DNA from: an uncultured Opitutales bacterium
GTDB lineage: Bacteria > Verrucomicrobiota > Verrucomicrobiia > Opitutales > Intestinicryptomonadaceae
Direction: 5' to 3'
Length of the DNA: 42,128 nucleotides
NCBI GenBank assembly: GCA_900548275.1
Contig: URJY01000016.1
Location: forward strand, 1-42,128
In this document: one piece after another, positions 16,794-26,495 of the stretch
Layout: each line of letters opens with the position of its first letter
How positions within the stretch are numbered: position 1 is the stretch's first letter
Notes under the pieces: generated by a model
The model's input: the letters and a program-made list of their open reading frames with translations, nothing else
What the model was told of the DNA's origin: nothing
Databases searched by the model: none
Position numbers and translations under genes: made by a program

Positions 16794-18047
16794 ATGAAAA
16801 GAATTCCGATAATGGTTGTTGCCGCGCTCGCGCTGTGCTCGTGCGCCGAAAAGCAGGAGAAAAAAGTGTCCATTCCGCCGACGCCCGCAGTGCTCGTTCA
16901 GGCGGTGGAACGCACAGTGCCGTCGTATATTTCGACGCTCGGCACGATGTCGTCGAAATGCAGCGTAAACATCGTTCCGCAGGTTTCGGGACAGATTGTC
17001 GAAATCAAATTCAAACAGGGCGACTCCGTCAAAAAGGGGCAGGTGCTCGCCGTGATAGACAAGCGTCCGTACGAAGCCGCCGTCAAGCAGGCGGAGGGCA
17101 ATTTGCGTCAGGCGCAGGCGCAGCTGAAAATCGACCAACTCCAAGTCGAACGCAACCGCAACCTCGCAAAGGACGACTTCGTCGACAAGCAGACTTTCGA
17201 CACAATCGTCGCCAAAGTGGAAGTCGACAAAGGGCAGGTCGAAGCGTGCCAAGCCGCGCTCGAGACCGCGAAAATCAACCTCGGATGGTGCGACATCACC
17301 GCGCCTGTCGACGGCAAGCTCGGACTTTACAATATAGACTTGGGCAACGTCGTCGCGGCGGGAACGTCGGCGATAACCACAATCGAGCGCGTCGACAGCC
17401 TCTATGTAGATTTCGTCATTCCCTCGCAGAAGCTGCACATCGCGCAAAAGCGGATGGCGGAAAACGTCGGCAAGCTCGACATCACCGTTTCATATATCGA
17501 AGACGATATGGCAAAGTTCTCGCGCCGCACGAAAGTCGGAATCGTGCTCAACAAAATCCGCTACGACACGGGCACGGCGATTCTGCGCGGCGAGCTCGAC
17601 AACAAGGATTTCCTCTTCTGGCCCAATCAGGCGGTTCGCGTAGTCTTCGACCTCGACAACACACAGGCGGTTCTCGTGCCCGACATCTGCGTTCAGACAA
17701 ACAGGCTCGGCGCATACGTCTACGTCGCCACGCCCTACAAGGGCGGCGTCTACATCGTCAAGATGGTGCAGGTCGAAAAGGGACAGCTCTACGACAACAA
17801 GACGCTTCGCCAAGTCAAGGGGCTTAAGAAGGGCGACTTGGTCGTAAAAGAAGTCAGCCAGCTGAGACTTCAGGCGGGGCCCTTCGTCTACTCGGCGACT
17901 CCGCAGGGCGCGATTATCGGCGCGGACGGCAAGCCGCTCACGACTCCCGAAGCCGTGCAAAAATTTATGGGCGAAAGCGCGCAAATCGCCGACGGTCTCC
18001 GTGCCGAAATGATGAAAAAGGCCGCCGCCGCGAAACAGGCCAAGTAG
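16794..18047 (+). CDS. RND efflux periplasmic adaptor (membrane fusion lipoprotein)
   Basis: The 417-residue adaptor of an AcrA/MdtA-type tripartite pump. The start ATG at 16794 opens a short lipoprotein signal with an LCSC lipobox near residue 17. Then come the lipoyl-like half motif (IVPQVSGQIVEIKFKQGDSVKKGQVLAVID, about 62-92), an alpha-hairpin with Gln/Ala heptads (about 95-160), the second lipoyl half (ITAPVDGKLGLYNIDLGNVV, about 167-190), a beta-barrel domain and a membrane-proximal domain. The C-terminus is Ala/Lys-rich. It is the first gene of a three-gene operon with pump and outer-membrane channel, 30 bp upstream of the pump. The substrate range is not predictable. Confidence 0.94.
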   Translation: MKRIPIMVVAALALCSCAEKQEKKVSIPPTPAVLVQAVERTVPSYISTLGTMSSKCSVNIVPQVSGQIVEIKFKQGDSVKKGQVLAVIDKRPYEAAVKQAEGNLRQAQAQLKIDQLQVERNRNLAKDDFVDKQTFDTIVAKVEVDKGQVEACQAALETAKINLGWCDITAPVDGKLGLYNIDLGNVVAAGTSAITTIERVDSLYVDFVIPSQKLHIAQKRMAENVGKLDITVSYIEDDMAKFSRRTKVGIVLNKIRYDTGTAILRGELDNKDFLFWPNQAVRVVFDLDNTQAVLVPDICVQTNRLGAYVYVATPYKGGVYIVKMVQVEKGQLYDNKTLRQVKGLKKGDLVVKEVSQLRLQAGPFVYSATPQGAIIGADGKPLTTPEAVQKFMGESAQIADGLRAEMMKKAAAAKQAK

Positions 18048-18077
18048 TCGCACCCCAAACATACGGAGAAAATTTGT

Positions 18078-21000
18078 ATGCCCGAAGACAACAATAACAC
18101 AAAAGAGAGCGGCTCGATTTCGTCGCTTTTCATAAACCGCCCCGTGATGACGGTTTTGCTGTCGATTGCGGCGGCATTTTTCGGTGTGTTCTGCTATAAG
18201 CAGATGCCCGTAAACGACCTCCCGGGGGTGGACTATCCCGTAATTCAGGTCAGCGTAAACTACCCCGGAGCCGACCCGACGATTATGGGCGCAAACATCG
18301 CCTCGCCCCTCGAGCAGCAGTTCATGCAAATCCCGGGCATCGAGATGATTACCAGCCGCAACAGCATGGGTGCAACCTCGATAGTTTTGCAGTTCGCGCT
18401 TTCGAAGAACATCGACGCCGCGGCGACCGACGTTCAGAGCGCAATTCAGCGCGCAATGGGCAACCTGCCCGCCGACCTGCCCTCGCCGCCGTCGTTCACA
18501 AAGGACAACCCCAACGATATGCCCATCTACATCATATCGGTTATGAGCGACGGTATGACCGTGGGCGAACTCTACGACTACGCATACTCGCAGGTCGCCC
18601 AACAGCTGAATATGGTCGAGGGCGTTTCCAAAGTCGACGTGTACGCCGCCCCGCGCGCGGTGCGAATCGAAGTCGACACCAAGAAGCTCTACAATTTGGG
18701 CTATACAATGGCGAACCTCGCCGCCGCGCTTTCGCGCTCGACAAATATGACGGGCACGGGCAGCGTCAACGGACCCACAACCCAATACGTTCTCTTTCCC
18801 GACACGCAGCTTTCGACCGCCGCCGACTACGAAAACCTCGTCGTAGGCTTCAAGGACGGCTCGCCGATATACCTGCGCGACATCGCAAAGGCGGTCGACT
18901 CGATTCAGTTCGACACGCTCAACATCTCGTTCTTCAACCGCGACGCGCCCATAACCGCCGCGACCGACTCAATCGCAATGGGCATCCGCAAGCGCGCCGA
19001 CGGCAACGCCGTAACGACCGTCAAGGGCATCAAGGCGATGATGGAAAAGTTCAAGCGCGAACTGCCCGAATCGATCAAGCTCTACGAATTCTATGACCGT
19101 TCGCAGCTGATTGTCGACAACATCGACGACGTGAAGGAAACGCTAATGATTGCCTTCGTGCTCGTCGTCTTCGTGATATTCTTCTTCCTCGGACGTTTCC
19201 GCGACACGCTCATTCCGACGGTCGCGCTGCCGTTCTCGGTTCTGCTTACGTTCATATTTATGTACGCGTTCGGGTTCTCGATAAACAACCTTTCGCTGAT
19301 GGGCATAACGATGGCAATCGGCTTCTTGGTCGACGACGCAATCGTGTTCCTCGAAAACACCGTGCGCCGAATGGAGGACTTCGGCGAAACCCCGCGCACG
19401 GCGACGTTCAAATCGGCTTCGGAAATTTCGTTCACGATTCTGAGCATGACACTTTCGCTCGCGGCGGTGTTCATCCCGCTCGCGTTTATGAGCGGCATTA
19501 TGGGCAGGGTCTTCAAGGAGTTTTCCATAACGATTATCGTGGCGACCCTGATGTCGGGCGTAGTCAGCCTTACGCTTACGCCCATGCTTTGCTCGCGCAT
19601 TCTCCAGAAGCGCACAAAAGACTATTCCGACAAAACGTTTGTCGAGCGCATAGCCCACAACGTCGAAAAGGCGTTCTTGAAATTCTACTCGCCCACACTT
19701 TCGTGGATGCTGCGCCAGAACGCGCTTACGTTCGCGATAATGGCGGCGTGTCTCTACGGAGTTTTCTACTTTGCCTCCGTCCTTCCGCAGATATTCTTCC
19801 CCATGGGCGACAGCGGCTTTATGGAGGGCGTGTTCATTATGAACACTAAGACCTCGCCAAAGGAACTCGGCAAAATGCAGGAACAGGTTGCCGACATAAT
19901 GAAGGCAAACCCCGCGGTAAAGAACTTCGTTATGGTTTCGGGGGTGTCGGCGTTCATCAACCAGAATATGGGCTTCGGCTTCGTGATTCTCGAAGACAAG
20001 GCCAAGCGCAAGCCCATTCAGCAGGTCGCCGACGAAATCAACGGCAGGGTGGCGATGATTCCCGGCGTGGTCTCGGCATTCTCGCCGCAGCCCACGCTCA
20101 AGATTTCGACGGGCGCAACGAGCACCCAACAGGGCGCATACGCATACGCGCTCTCGTCGATGAACCAGTCCGACCTCTACGCGGCTGCGGAAAAATTCGA
20201 GCAGTTTTTGATGTCCAAGCGCGGCATTTATTTCTCGAACATCCAGAAAGACCTCTACCTCGACAACCCGCAAATCACGCTCAAGCCCTACCGCGACAAG
20301 GCTATGATGATGGGCATGTCGATGGACTCGTATTCGGAGATGTTCAGACAGTCGTTTGCGAAGTCGTTCTTCTATCTGATTAAATCGCCGTTCCAACAAT
20401 ATTGGTCGATTCTGCAGGACAGAAACGCCGACGACGGCTTTCAGGACAGCCTCGACAACGTCCTGTTCTCGACCGACAGCTACATAACGGGCGGCGCGCC
20501 CGTGCGCACCCTCACGGGCGGCGGCAGCGAGCCCGCGCCCGCATACACGCTCTCGAACCTCATTCCGTTTTCGTCTGTTTCGACAAGCGAGCTTGTCCTC
20601 GCGCCCGTGTCCATCAACCACATCAACAACTTCCCGTCGGTAACGTTCTTCTTCGACCTCGCCGACGGCGTTGCAATCGGCGATGTCGTCAACTGGGTAA
20701 ACTCGGAATCGGGCAAAATCCTGCCCGACGGCGTGAACGGAATGTTCATCGGCGAGGCGGTAACCTTTCAGGAGACAATGCGCAGCCTTATGCTTCTCAT
20801 CGGTGTTGCGGTCTTCGTGATGTACGTAATTCTGGGCATTCTCTACGAAAGCTACGTGCACCCGTGGACGGTTCTCTCGGCATTGCCCGTTGCGGTCGTC
20901 GGCGGCTTGGCGAGCCTTTGGGCGTTCGGAATGGAGCTTTCGATATACTCGGCAATCGGCATATTTATGCTGATGGGCATCGTGAAAAAGAACGGCATTA

Positions 21001-21335
21001 TGATGATCGACTTCGCGATTATGCGCGAAGCCTCGGGAATGTCGCCGCGCGACGCCGTGCACGAAGCCTGTATGGAACGCTTCCGCCCGATTATAATGAC
21101 TTCGTTCGCGGCACTGATGGGCATGTTGCCCATCGCGCTCGGATGGGGCAAAGCGGACGCGGAAAGCAGAATCCCGCTCGGGGTTGTCGTCGTGGGCGGC
21201 TTGGTGTTCTCGCAGCTCGTAACGCTCTACGTAACCCCCGTCATCTACCTTTGGTTCGACTGGCTGCAGCGCAGGGTTCTCGACCGCATACCGTTCTTCG
21301 CGAGAGGGAACATAAATGCTACAAACGGAGAATAA
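18078..21335 (+). CDS. RND multidrug efflux pump, inner-membrane permease (AcrB/MdtB-like, HAE-1)
   Basis: A 1085-residue RND transporter, slightly longer than the usual 1030-1050. The N-terminal helix follows the family pattern (SLFINRPVMTVLLSIAA), then the porter domain (PVNDLPGVDYPVIQVSVNYPGA, SPLEQQFMQIPGI). The TM4 proton-relay acidic motif is present in MAIGFLVDDAIVFLENTVRRME near residue 420, and the C-terminal half repeats the fold (GIFMLMGIVKKNGIMMIDFA). GGAG lies about 11 nt before the ATG. It uses proton-motive force to expel hydrophobic compounds through the adaptor upstream and the TolC-like channel encoded 5 bp downstream. The operon is complete. Confidence 0.96.
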   Translation: MPEDNNNTKESGSISSLFINRPVMTVLLSIAAAFFGVFCYKQMPVNDLPGVDYPVIQVSVNYPGADPTIMGANIASPLEQQFMQIPGIEMITSRNSMGATSIVLQFALSKNIDAAATDVQSAIQRAMGNLPADLPSPPSFTKDNPNDMPIYIISVMSDGMTVGELYDYAYSQVAQQLNMVEGVSKVDVYAAPRAVRIEVDTKKLYNLGYTMANLAAALSRSTNMTGTGSVNGPTTQYVLFPDTQLSTAADYENLVVGFKDGSPIYLRDIAKAVDSIQFDTLNISFFNRDAPITAATDSIAMGIRKRADGNAVTTVKGIKAMMEKFKRELPESIKLYEFYDRSQLIVDNIDDVKETLMIAFVLVVFVIFFFLGRFRDTLIPTVALPFSVLLTFIFMYAFGFSINNLSLMGITMAIGFLVDDAIVFLENTVRRMEDFGETPRTATFKSASEISFTILSMTLSLAAVFIPLAFMSGIMGRVFKEFSITIIVATLMSGVVSLTLTPMLCSRILQKRTKDYSDKTFVERIAHNVEKAFLKFYSPTLSWMLRQNALTFAIMAACLYGVFYFASVLPQIFFPMGDSGFMEGVFIMNTKTSPKELGKMQEQVADIMKANPAVKNFVMVSGVSAFINQNMGFGFVILEDKAKRKPIQQVADEINGRVAMIPGVVSAFSPQPTLKISTGATSTQQGAYAYALSSMNQSDLYAAAEKFEQFLMSKRGIYFSNIQKDLYLDNPQITLKPYRDKAMMMGMSMDSYSEMFRQSFAKSFFYLIKSPFQQYWSILQDRNADDGFQDSLDNVLFSTDSYITGGAPVRTLTGGGSEPAPAYTLSNLIPFSSVSTSELVLAPVSINHINNFPSVTFFFDLADGVAIGDVVNWVNSESGKILPDGVNGMFIGEAVTFQETMRSLMLLIGVAVFVMYVILGILYESYVHPWTVLSALPVAVVGGLASLWAFGMELSIYSAIGIFMLMGIVKKNGIMMIDFAIMREASGMSPRDAVHEACMERFRPIIMTSFAALMGMLPIALGWGKADAESRIPLGVVVVGGLVFSQLVTLYVTPVIYLWFDWLQRRVLDRIPFFARGNINATNGE

Positions 21336-21340
21336 CTGAT

Positions 21341-22864
21341 ATGAAACATTACTTTGTAATACTGCCCGTCGCCGCCGCAACGCTTTGCGGCTGCGTGAAC
21401 GTCGACGAAGAGGTTGCGCAGACTCCGAGCGTCTACTGGAAAGCTCCCGAAGACGCAAAGCCCGCCGAATTTTACAGCCCCGAACAGATAAAGACCGACA
21501 AAATCGAGTCGGAAAAAGACGGAGCTTCGGCGAAACCCTCCAACGCTTCGGCCAAGCCCGCCGCCGACGCAAAAGCGGCGGAAAAGGCAAAAGCCAATCT
21601 TTCCGCGTCCGAGAAAATGCTCGCGGGCGCAAAGCTCAACCTCGACGAGCTGACCGACATCGCGCTCGAGAACAACCCGAGCACGCGCATATATTGGTTT
21701 CAGGCAAAACGCTACGCCGCGCAACTGGGCAGGGCGCAGTCTTCGTACTACCCGCAGATTTCGGTAGGCGCGCAGGTATACCGCGACAAGACGAAGTCGG
21801 GCTACGTAGGCATTCCCGTGGGCGCGTACTACGAAACCGCATACGGGCCCTCCGCCGAAATCAACTGGCTTCTCTACGACTTCGGCAAACGCGAAGCGCA
21901 GGTGCAGTCGGCGCGCGAGGCCATGCAGGCGGCGAACTTCGAGTTCAACCAGACCTTGCAGGACGTAGTGCTGAACGTAAACTTGGCGTACTACAAATTC
22001 TGCGCGGCGGCCGGCAACGTCAAGGCGGCGAAACTGAGCCTTGAGGACTCCAAGACATCCTACGAATCCGCCGACAGAAAACTGAAGGACGGCGTGGGCA
22101 ACAAACAGGATATGCTAAACGCGCTCGCTTCGCTCCGAAACGCGGAATTCGAGGTCGAAAACAAACTTTCCAATGTCGAGACCGCGCGCGCGGAACTTGC
22201 AAACACGCTCGGCGTTTCGGCTTCCGACATCGCCGACATTTCGGACGAAGTTGCCGTGGCGAAAAATTCCGTCGTGTCCGAAAAGATAGACTCCCTAATT
22301 GCAAAGGCAATGCGCTCGCGCCAGTCGCTGCTTGCGGGCTACGCAAAATTGCGCCAGACCCAAAGCGACGTGAAAGCCGCCAAGCGCGGCTTCCTGCCGC
22401 AACTCGGCGCAAACGCAAGCGCAATGTACGGATGGTATACCGACTCAAACCGAGACGACCAGTACCAGTACAAATTCGGACTCTCCGCAAGCTGGAGCAT
22501 ATTCGAGGGCTTCGCCCGCAAGTACGCGCTCATCGACGCCAAGGCGGCGGAACGCGCACAGGCACAGCAGCTGAAAGCCGAGCAGATACAGATTATGTCG
22601 AACATCTGGGCATACTACCACGTCTACCGCAGTTCCGTAAAACAGCTCGCGAGCGCGGAGGCGACGGTTGCCGCAAGCGAGGAGGCATATCTTGCGACGC
22701 GCACGGGCTTTGCAAGCGGCGTAAACACGCTCACCGACCTGCTGAACGCACAGTCGCGCTTGGCGACGGCAAGACAGACAAAGGTCAACGCAACGACAAA
22801 TATGGCGGCGGCGGTCGCAAGGCTCTCGCACGCAGTCGGCGCGCTTTCGGCTTCCGAAAAATAG
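21341..22864 (+). CDS. TolC-family outer-membrane efflux channel lipoprotein
   Basis: The 507-residue third component of the RND pump. The start at 21341 is set by GGAG 10 nt upstream and by the lipoprotein signal it begins (AAATLCGC lipobox, Cys near residue 18). A much longer in-frame extension upstream only overlaps the pump gene. Two TolC/OEP repeats follow: helix-rich segments with Gln/Ala/Glu heptads and conserved-looking ALENNPSTRIYWFQAKRYAA and NLAYYKF elements. Between signal and channel (about 60-105) lies an Ala/Lys/Ser low-complexity insert that probably forms a periplasmic linker or extended helix, not typical of classic OprM. A terminator follows. Confidence 0.92.
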   Translation: MKHYFVILPVAAATLCGCVNVDEEVAQTPSVYWKAPEDAKPAEFYSPEQIKTDKIESEKDGASAKPSNASAKPAADAKAAEKAKANLSASEKMLAGAKLNLDELTDIALENNPSTRIYWFQAKRYAAQLGRAQSSYYPQISVGAQVYRDKTKSGYVGIPVGAYYETAYGPSAEINWLLYDFGKREAQVQSAREAMQAANFEFNQTLQDVVLNVNLAYYKFCAAAGNVKAAKLSLEDSKTSYESADRKLKDGVGNKQDMLNALASLRNAEFEVENKLSNVETARAELANTLGVSASDIADISDEVAVAKNSVVSEKIDSLIAKAMRSRQSLLAGYAKLRQTQSDVKAAKRGFLPQLGANASAMYGWYTDSNRDDQYQYKFGLSASWSIFEGFARKYALIDAKAAERAQAQQLKAEQIQIMSNIWAYYHVYRSSVKQLASAEATVAASEEAYLATRTGFASGVNTLTDLLNAQSRLATARQTKVNATTNMAAAVARLSHAVGALSASEK

Positions 22865-22886
22865 CCCGTCAAAAAAATATCGACTT

Positions 22887-22924
22887 AACCCGCCCGAATC
22901 GTTTAGGTTCTCGGCGGGTTTTTT
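22887..22924 (+). terminator. intrinsic terminator of the RND operon
   Basis: AACCCGCC (22887-22894) pairs with GGCGGGTT (22913-22920), loop 18 nt, followed by a run of T. The T-run ends only a few bases before the ATG of the next gene, so the structure also sits in that gene's leader. Confidence 0.8.
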
Positions 22925-22927
22925 GTT

Positions 22928-23812
22928 ATGACAGGCGACAGACATTTTGTGATAGGCATCGGCGAACTCCTCTGGGACGTTTTCGCCGACAACAGGCGTA
23001 TGGGCGGCGCGCCCGTGAATTTCGCGTACTACGCATCGCAATGCGGATGCGCTTCGGGCGCGGTGAGCGCGGTCGGTTCGGACGCTTCGGGCGACGCGCT
23101 TCTTGCGGAATTTTCCGCGCTCGGGCTTTGCGGCTCTTCGGTTCAGCGCAACGCCTTCCCCACGGGCACGGTTGAAGTGTCGCTCGATTCCGCGGGCGTG
23201 CCGCAATACGACATCCGCCGAAACGTCGCGTGGGACAACATCGTATTCGACAAACGGCTTGCCGCAACCGCGCCGCAGACCGACGCCGTGTGTTGGGGCA
23301 CCCTCGCCCAACGCTCGGAGGTTTCGCGCGGGGCGATACTCGAATTTGTCGATTCCGTTCCCGCATCGGCACTGAAAATTTTCGACATCAACCTGCGCCA
23401 AAATTTCTACGACGCCCGAATTATAGCCGACTCGCTCGAACGCGCCGATATCCTCAAACTCAACGAGGACGAACTGCCCGTCGTCGCCGAGATGTTCGGA
23501 ATGGGCGGCGGCGACGAAGCCGTTCTGCACGCGCTTTCGAAACGCTTTTCGCTCGAATACGCGCTCTACACAATGGGCGCAAAGGGCAGCGCAATAGCGC
23601 GGGGCGGCGAAGTCGTCTCGTACATCGACACGCCCGAAACCGAAGTTGCGGACACAGTCGGCGCGGGCGATTCGTTCACCGCGACCTTTACGGCAATGCT
23701 TTTGCGCGGCGCGCCCGTGCGGACAGCCCACGAAAAGGCGGTGAAAGTGGCTGCGTTCGTGTGCGGCAACGAGGGCGCAATAAACAGACTGCCCGACGGA
23801 TTTTTGCGGTAG
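22928..23812 (+). CDS. PfkB-family carbohydrate kinase, fructokinase-like
   Basis: This 294-residue ribokinase/PfkB sugar kinase transfers phosphate from ATP to a sugar hydroxyl. The N-terminal signature is GELLWDVF...GGAPVNFAYYASQ, and the middle carries FDINLRQNFYD and LKLNEDEL. The C-terminal PfkB signature, DTVGAGDSFTA near residue 240, contains the catalytic Asp and the anion hole. The pattern is closest to fructokinases, but sugar specificity is inferred. The ATG at 22928 has no Shine-Dalgarno and directly follows the terminator T-run of the RND operon. A paralog with the same motif layout lies at 28712-29560. A bidirectional terminator follows. Confidence 0.9.
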   Translation: MTGDRHFVIGIGELLWDVFADNRRMGGAPVNFAYYASQCGCASGAVSAVGSDASGDALLAEFSALGLCGSSVQRNAFPTGTVEVSLDSAGVPQYDIRRNVAWDNIVFDKRLAATAPQTDAVCWGTLAQRSEVSRGAILEFVDSVPASALKIFDINLRQNFYDARIIADSLERADILKLNEDELPVVAEMFGMGGGDEAVLHALSKRFSLEYALYTMGAKGSAIARGGEVVSYIDTPETEVADTVGAGDSFTATFTAMLLRGAPVRTAHEKAVKVAAFVCGNEGAINRLPDGFLR

Positions 23813-23839
23813 ACACAACGACGCGTCTTTTGAAATGCA

Positions 23840-23874
23840 AAAAATCCGCAAGCGTTCGCCGCCTGCGGATTTTT
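23840..23874. terminator. bidirectional terminator between PfkB kinase and HzsA-related gene
   Basis: An 11-bp stem, AAAAATCCGCA (23840-23850) with TGCGGATTTTT (23864-23874), has A- and T-rich flanks on both sides. It serves the convergent genes ending at 23812 and 23895. Confidence 0.88.
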
Positions 23875-23894
23875 GTTTTGCGCCTTGCCTGAGT

Positions 23895-26495
23895 TTATTT
23901 GTCGGCGGGCGTTACGATTCTCTTCGTGCCTTCGTATCTGATTGCGGGCAGAATTTTGCCGTCCTTGTCCTTGGGCAGCCTGTCCGCCTGAGTCTTGAAT
24001 TTGTCCTGACGGAAAGCCCTGTCGACGTCGGGGCACGACTTCATCTTGGGCGGATACGCCAGACCGCGGAACATTGGATACGGATTGTTGTTGAAGTAGT
24101 TTTCGTCGATGTCGGGCATATCCAGAACGTCCTCTTCGCCGTAGAACGTGCAGTTGAGGTCAATCCACGCCTTGAGTATGTCGATTTCCCTTTGCGTAAG
24201 CTCCACGCCGTTGTGCTTCGACTCGACCGTTTTTATGAGCTTGCTGTTGTAGCTGAGCGCGGTCATCGGCGCGACAACCGTTTCCTGCTCGGGCTTGGCG
24301 GTCTCGAGCGAGGGGTAGTCGTAGTAGCACGAAATGGGGTTTGCAATGCTGTTTACAACCGAGCGGTCTTTCGAGGGCGTCAAATCCACGCCGTAGACGA
24401 GGTTGATGTAGGCGGTCGAGAACGGCGCGCCGTCGACGAACTTTGTTCCGCGCAGGTCGAGCTTGTTGTCCTTCGAACCGTTGTGGCACGATATGCAGTG
24501 CTTGTCGAGTATCGGCTGCACATACCTTTCGAAGCCGAACGTGATGTCGCCGAAAGGCTTTACCAACTTTTGCGGCGGCTTGCGCAGAGCCTTTGCGGGG
24601 CGCGTCTGCGGAGCGTTCGAAATCTTGGTCGCGTGGCAGCCCAAGCACCCGCGCGATTCGCCGTTCATTGCGTGCGTGGACGAGCGCATCGTCTGGAGAA
24701 CCTTTCTGTCCTTGTCGAGAATCTGGAAGTAGACCGCCTTCATCGCGGGCACTTCGAAATGCACGCTGCCGTCGTCTTCAATCGGCACTTCGCCGAGAAT
24801 GCGCTTGTGGCTTTCGTCCACGACAATGCTCATAGTCGTCTCGCCGCTGAGGAAGCAGAACTCGCGCGGGCCCTGACGGCAGAAAAGCCCCGCCGCCTTT
24901 ACGCCGACCTTTTTCTGGACGGCTTTCCACTGCTTGGCGGAGTCGCGCAACCCGTCCTGATACGTCGGGGCGCAGTGCTCCACGACGCGCAGCCACTTGC
25001 CCGCGCCGAACGGAATGCCCGAGTTTTCGTAGACGTTCGCGCTGTAAAGATAACCTTTCGGGGCTTCCTCGTTGCCCTTTTTGTCTCCCAACTTTTCGAT
25101 GGACGAGGGGATGATGCGCGGCGTTTTGCGCTTCATTATCGGCTGACCGTAGAACAGGTTGTACTTGCCGTGCGCGATAAGTTCGATGTTGCCGTCGATG
25201 TCGGCAAGATAGAGCGCGAACGATTCGCCGTTGACCGTCCACTGCCGCGCGGGCTGCTTGCGCGCCGAGACGAGGTAGTTGTACTTGTCAATCGGGAAGG
25301 GCGAGTAGTACGAGTTGAACGTGTTCGGCAGCGAGAACTTTTCGTTGTAGGGAAGGGTGGGTGCGTTGGCGTCGTAATAGCTCGCTTCCGTCCACTTCAG
25401 GTGCGGGGTGAGGTTCTTGATTCCGTTCGGGAAGTTCGTCCCGTTTTTCGGATTGACGATTGCGACGCCCGCATTGAACACATTGTGGTGTCCCGCAGTC
25501 ATCATCATAACGTCGTCGGTGTCGGGAATCTGATACGCGCCGATTTTGAGGTCGGGCCAGTGGCTCTGTCCGCCCCAGTAAACCTGCGGATTCGAGCCGT
25601 CGGGGTTGACCGTCCAGAGCGACTGCAGTCTGAAAATGTTTTTGTCTACATACTCCCAACGGCAGTAGATTACCCTGCCGTCGTCGAGCACCGACGGCAT
25701 AAAGTCGGCTTCGTTGTTCGTACTGATGAAGTAGATGTCCGAGCCGTCGGGCTTGCATGTTGCGAGCGTCGTTCCGCGGAAGCCCGAGCCTGCGCAGCGG
25801 ATGTAGTGGTTGCTTCGGGTCGTGACGAAGACTATGTTGCCGTCGGGCAGCCACGCGGGGTCGCAGTCGTTGTAGTCGCTGGCGGTGATTTTCTTCAAAT
25901 TCGAACCGTCGGTGTTCATCGTGTAGAGATTGTAGGTGGGGTCGGACTTCGCCCGCATAGAGAACACGATTTTCGACGCGTCGTAGTCGAGGCTCGCGCG
26001 CGTTATCGCCTTGTCCGCGCCCGAAGTCAGATACTTCGGCATATGGAACGGATTGCCCAAGTCGAAACAGAGCAGGGCGGCGTCGAACGCGGCGGTGTTT
26101 TCGGTCTTCACGCGCGACTCGTGCGAATTTTCCATGCCTACGGGGAACGGAGAATCAACCGCAATGATTTTGTCGAACGGCAGATTCGCGAACATTACGT
26201 CGCGCTTGAGCTTGCGAAGCTTTATATACTTCACATAGCCGTCGGGCATCTTTTCGAAGTCGGCGAGCAACTTGGCGTCGATGTCCCTGACCTTGCTTCG
26301 CGCGAAAACGCGCTTTGTGCGTTCGATTTCGTCGGCGCAAAGTGCGGGATAGTTGGGCTTAACCCCCGCCTGAATCATCCACTCGGCGTGGATGTCGTTC
26401 TTCATCTCGAGCGACAGTTTGTCGAACTCGAGCGGTTTTGCCGAAACCGCACACGCGGCAACCGCGGCAATTATGATTGCAGATATTTTTCCCAT
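23895..26495 (-). CDS. HzsA-related secreted di-heme cytochrome c protein with beta-propeller repeats
   Basis: The 866-residue product begins with a clear Sec signal (residues 1-19, ending AVSA). About residues 160-440 hold PD40/TolB-like beta-propeller strands, for example YTMNTDGSNLKKIT, DPAWLPDGNIVFVT and SLWTVNPDGSNP. The C-terminal third carries two c-type heme motifs, CLGCH (617-621) and CISCH (667-671), the second followed by a cytochrome-like region with NKLDLRG. This order matches proteins annotated as HzsA-related (related to the hydrazine synthase alpha subunit), common in Planctomycetes and Verrucomicrobiota outside anammox bacteria. The real reaction is unknown; a periplasmic redox or sugar-related role is plausible, and hydrazine synthesis is not implied. 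It is a single gene, convergent with a sugar kinase and divergent from squalene-hopene cyclase. Confidence 0.8.
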   Translation of the reverse strand: MGKISAIIIAAVAACAVSAKPLEFDKLSLEMKNDIHAEWMIQAGVKPNYPALCADEIERTKRVFARSKVRDIDAKLLADFEKMPDGYVKYIKLRKLKRDVMFANLPFDKIIAVDSPFPVGMENSHESRVKTENTAAFDAALLCFDLGNPFHMPKYLTSGADKAITRASLDYDASKIVFSMRAKSDPTYNLYTMNTDGSNLKKITASDYNDCDPAWLPDGNIVFVTTRSNHYIRCAGSGFRGTTLATCKPDGSDIYFISTNNEADFMPSVLDDGRVIYCRWEYVDKNIFRLQSLWTVNPDGSNPQVYWGGQSHWPDLKIGAYQIPDTDDVMMMTAGHHNVFNAGVAIVNPKNGTNFPNGIKNLTPHLKWTEASYYDANAPTLPYNEKFSLPNTFNSYYSPFPIDKYNYLVSARKQPARQWTVNGESFALYLADIDGNIELIAHGKYNLFYGQPIMKRKTPRIIPSSIEKLGDKKGNEEAPKGYLYSANVYENSGIPFGAGKWLRVVEHCAPTYQDGLRDSAKQWKAVQKKVGVKAAGLFCRQGPREFCFLSGETTMSIVVDESHKRILGEVPIEDDGSVHFEVPAMKAVYFQILDKDRKVLQTMRSSTHAMNGESRGCLGCHATKISNAPQTRPAKALRKPPQKLVKPFGDITFGFERYVQPILDKHCISCHNGSKDNKLDLRGTKFVDGAPFSTAYINLVYGVDLTPSKDRSVVNSIANPISCYYDYPSLETAKPEQETVVAPMTALSYNSKLIKTVESKHNGVELTQREIDILKAWIDLNCTFYGEEDVLDMPDIDENYFNNNPYPMFRGLAYPPKMKSCPDVDRAFRQDKFKTQADRLPKDKDGKILPAIRYEGTKRIVTPADK

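Noticed and set aside
19143..21632. An 829-codon minus-strand frame opposite the RND pump
   Set aside because: Arg/His/Glu-rich translation without any fold signature; the sense strand is a clear RND transporter.
23895..26495. Hydrazine synthase and an anammox metabolism
   Set aside because: Only an HzsA-related protein is present; no hydrazine synthase beta or gamma subunit or hydrazine dehydrogenase is near, and the family is widespread outside anammox bacteria.
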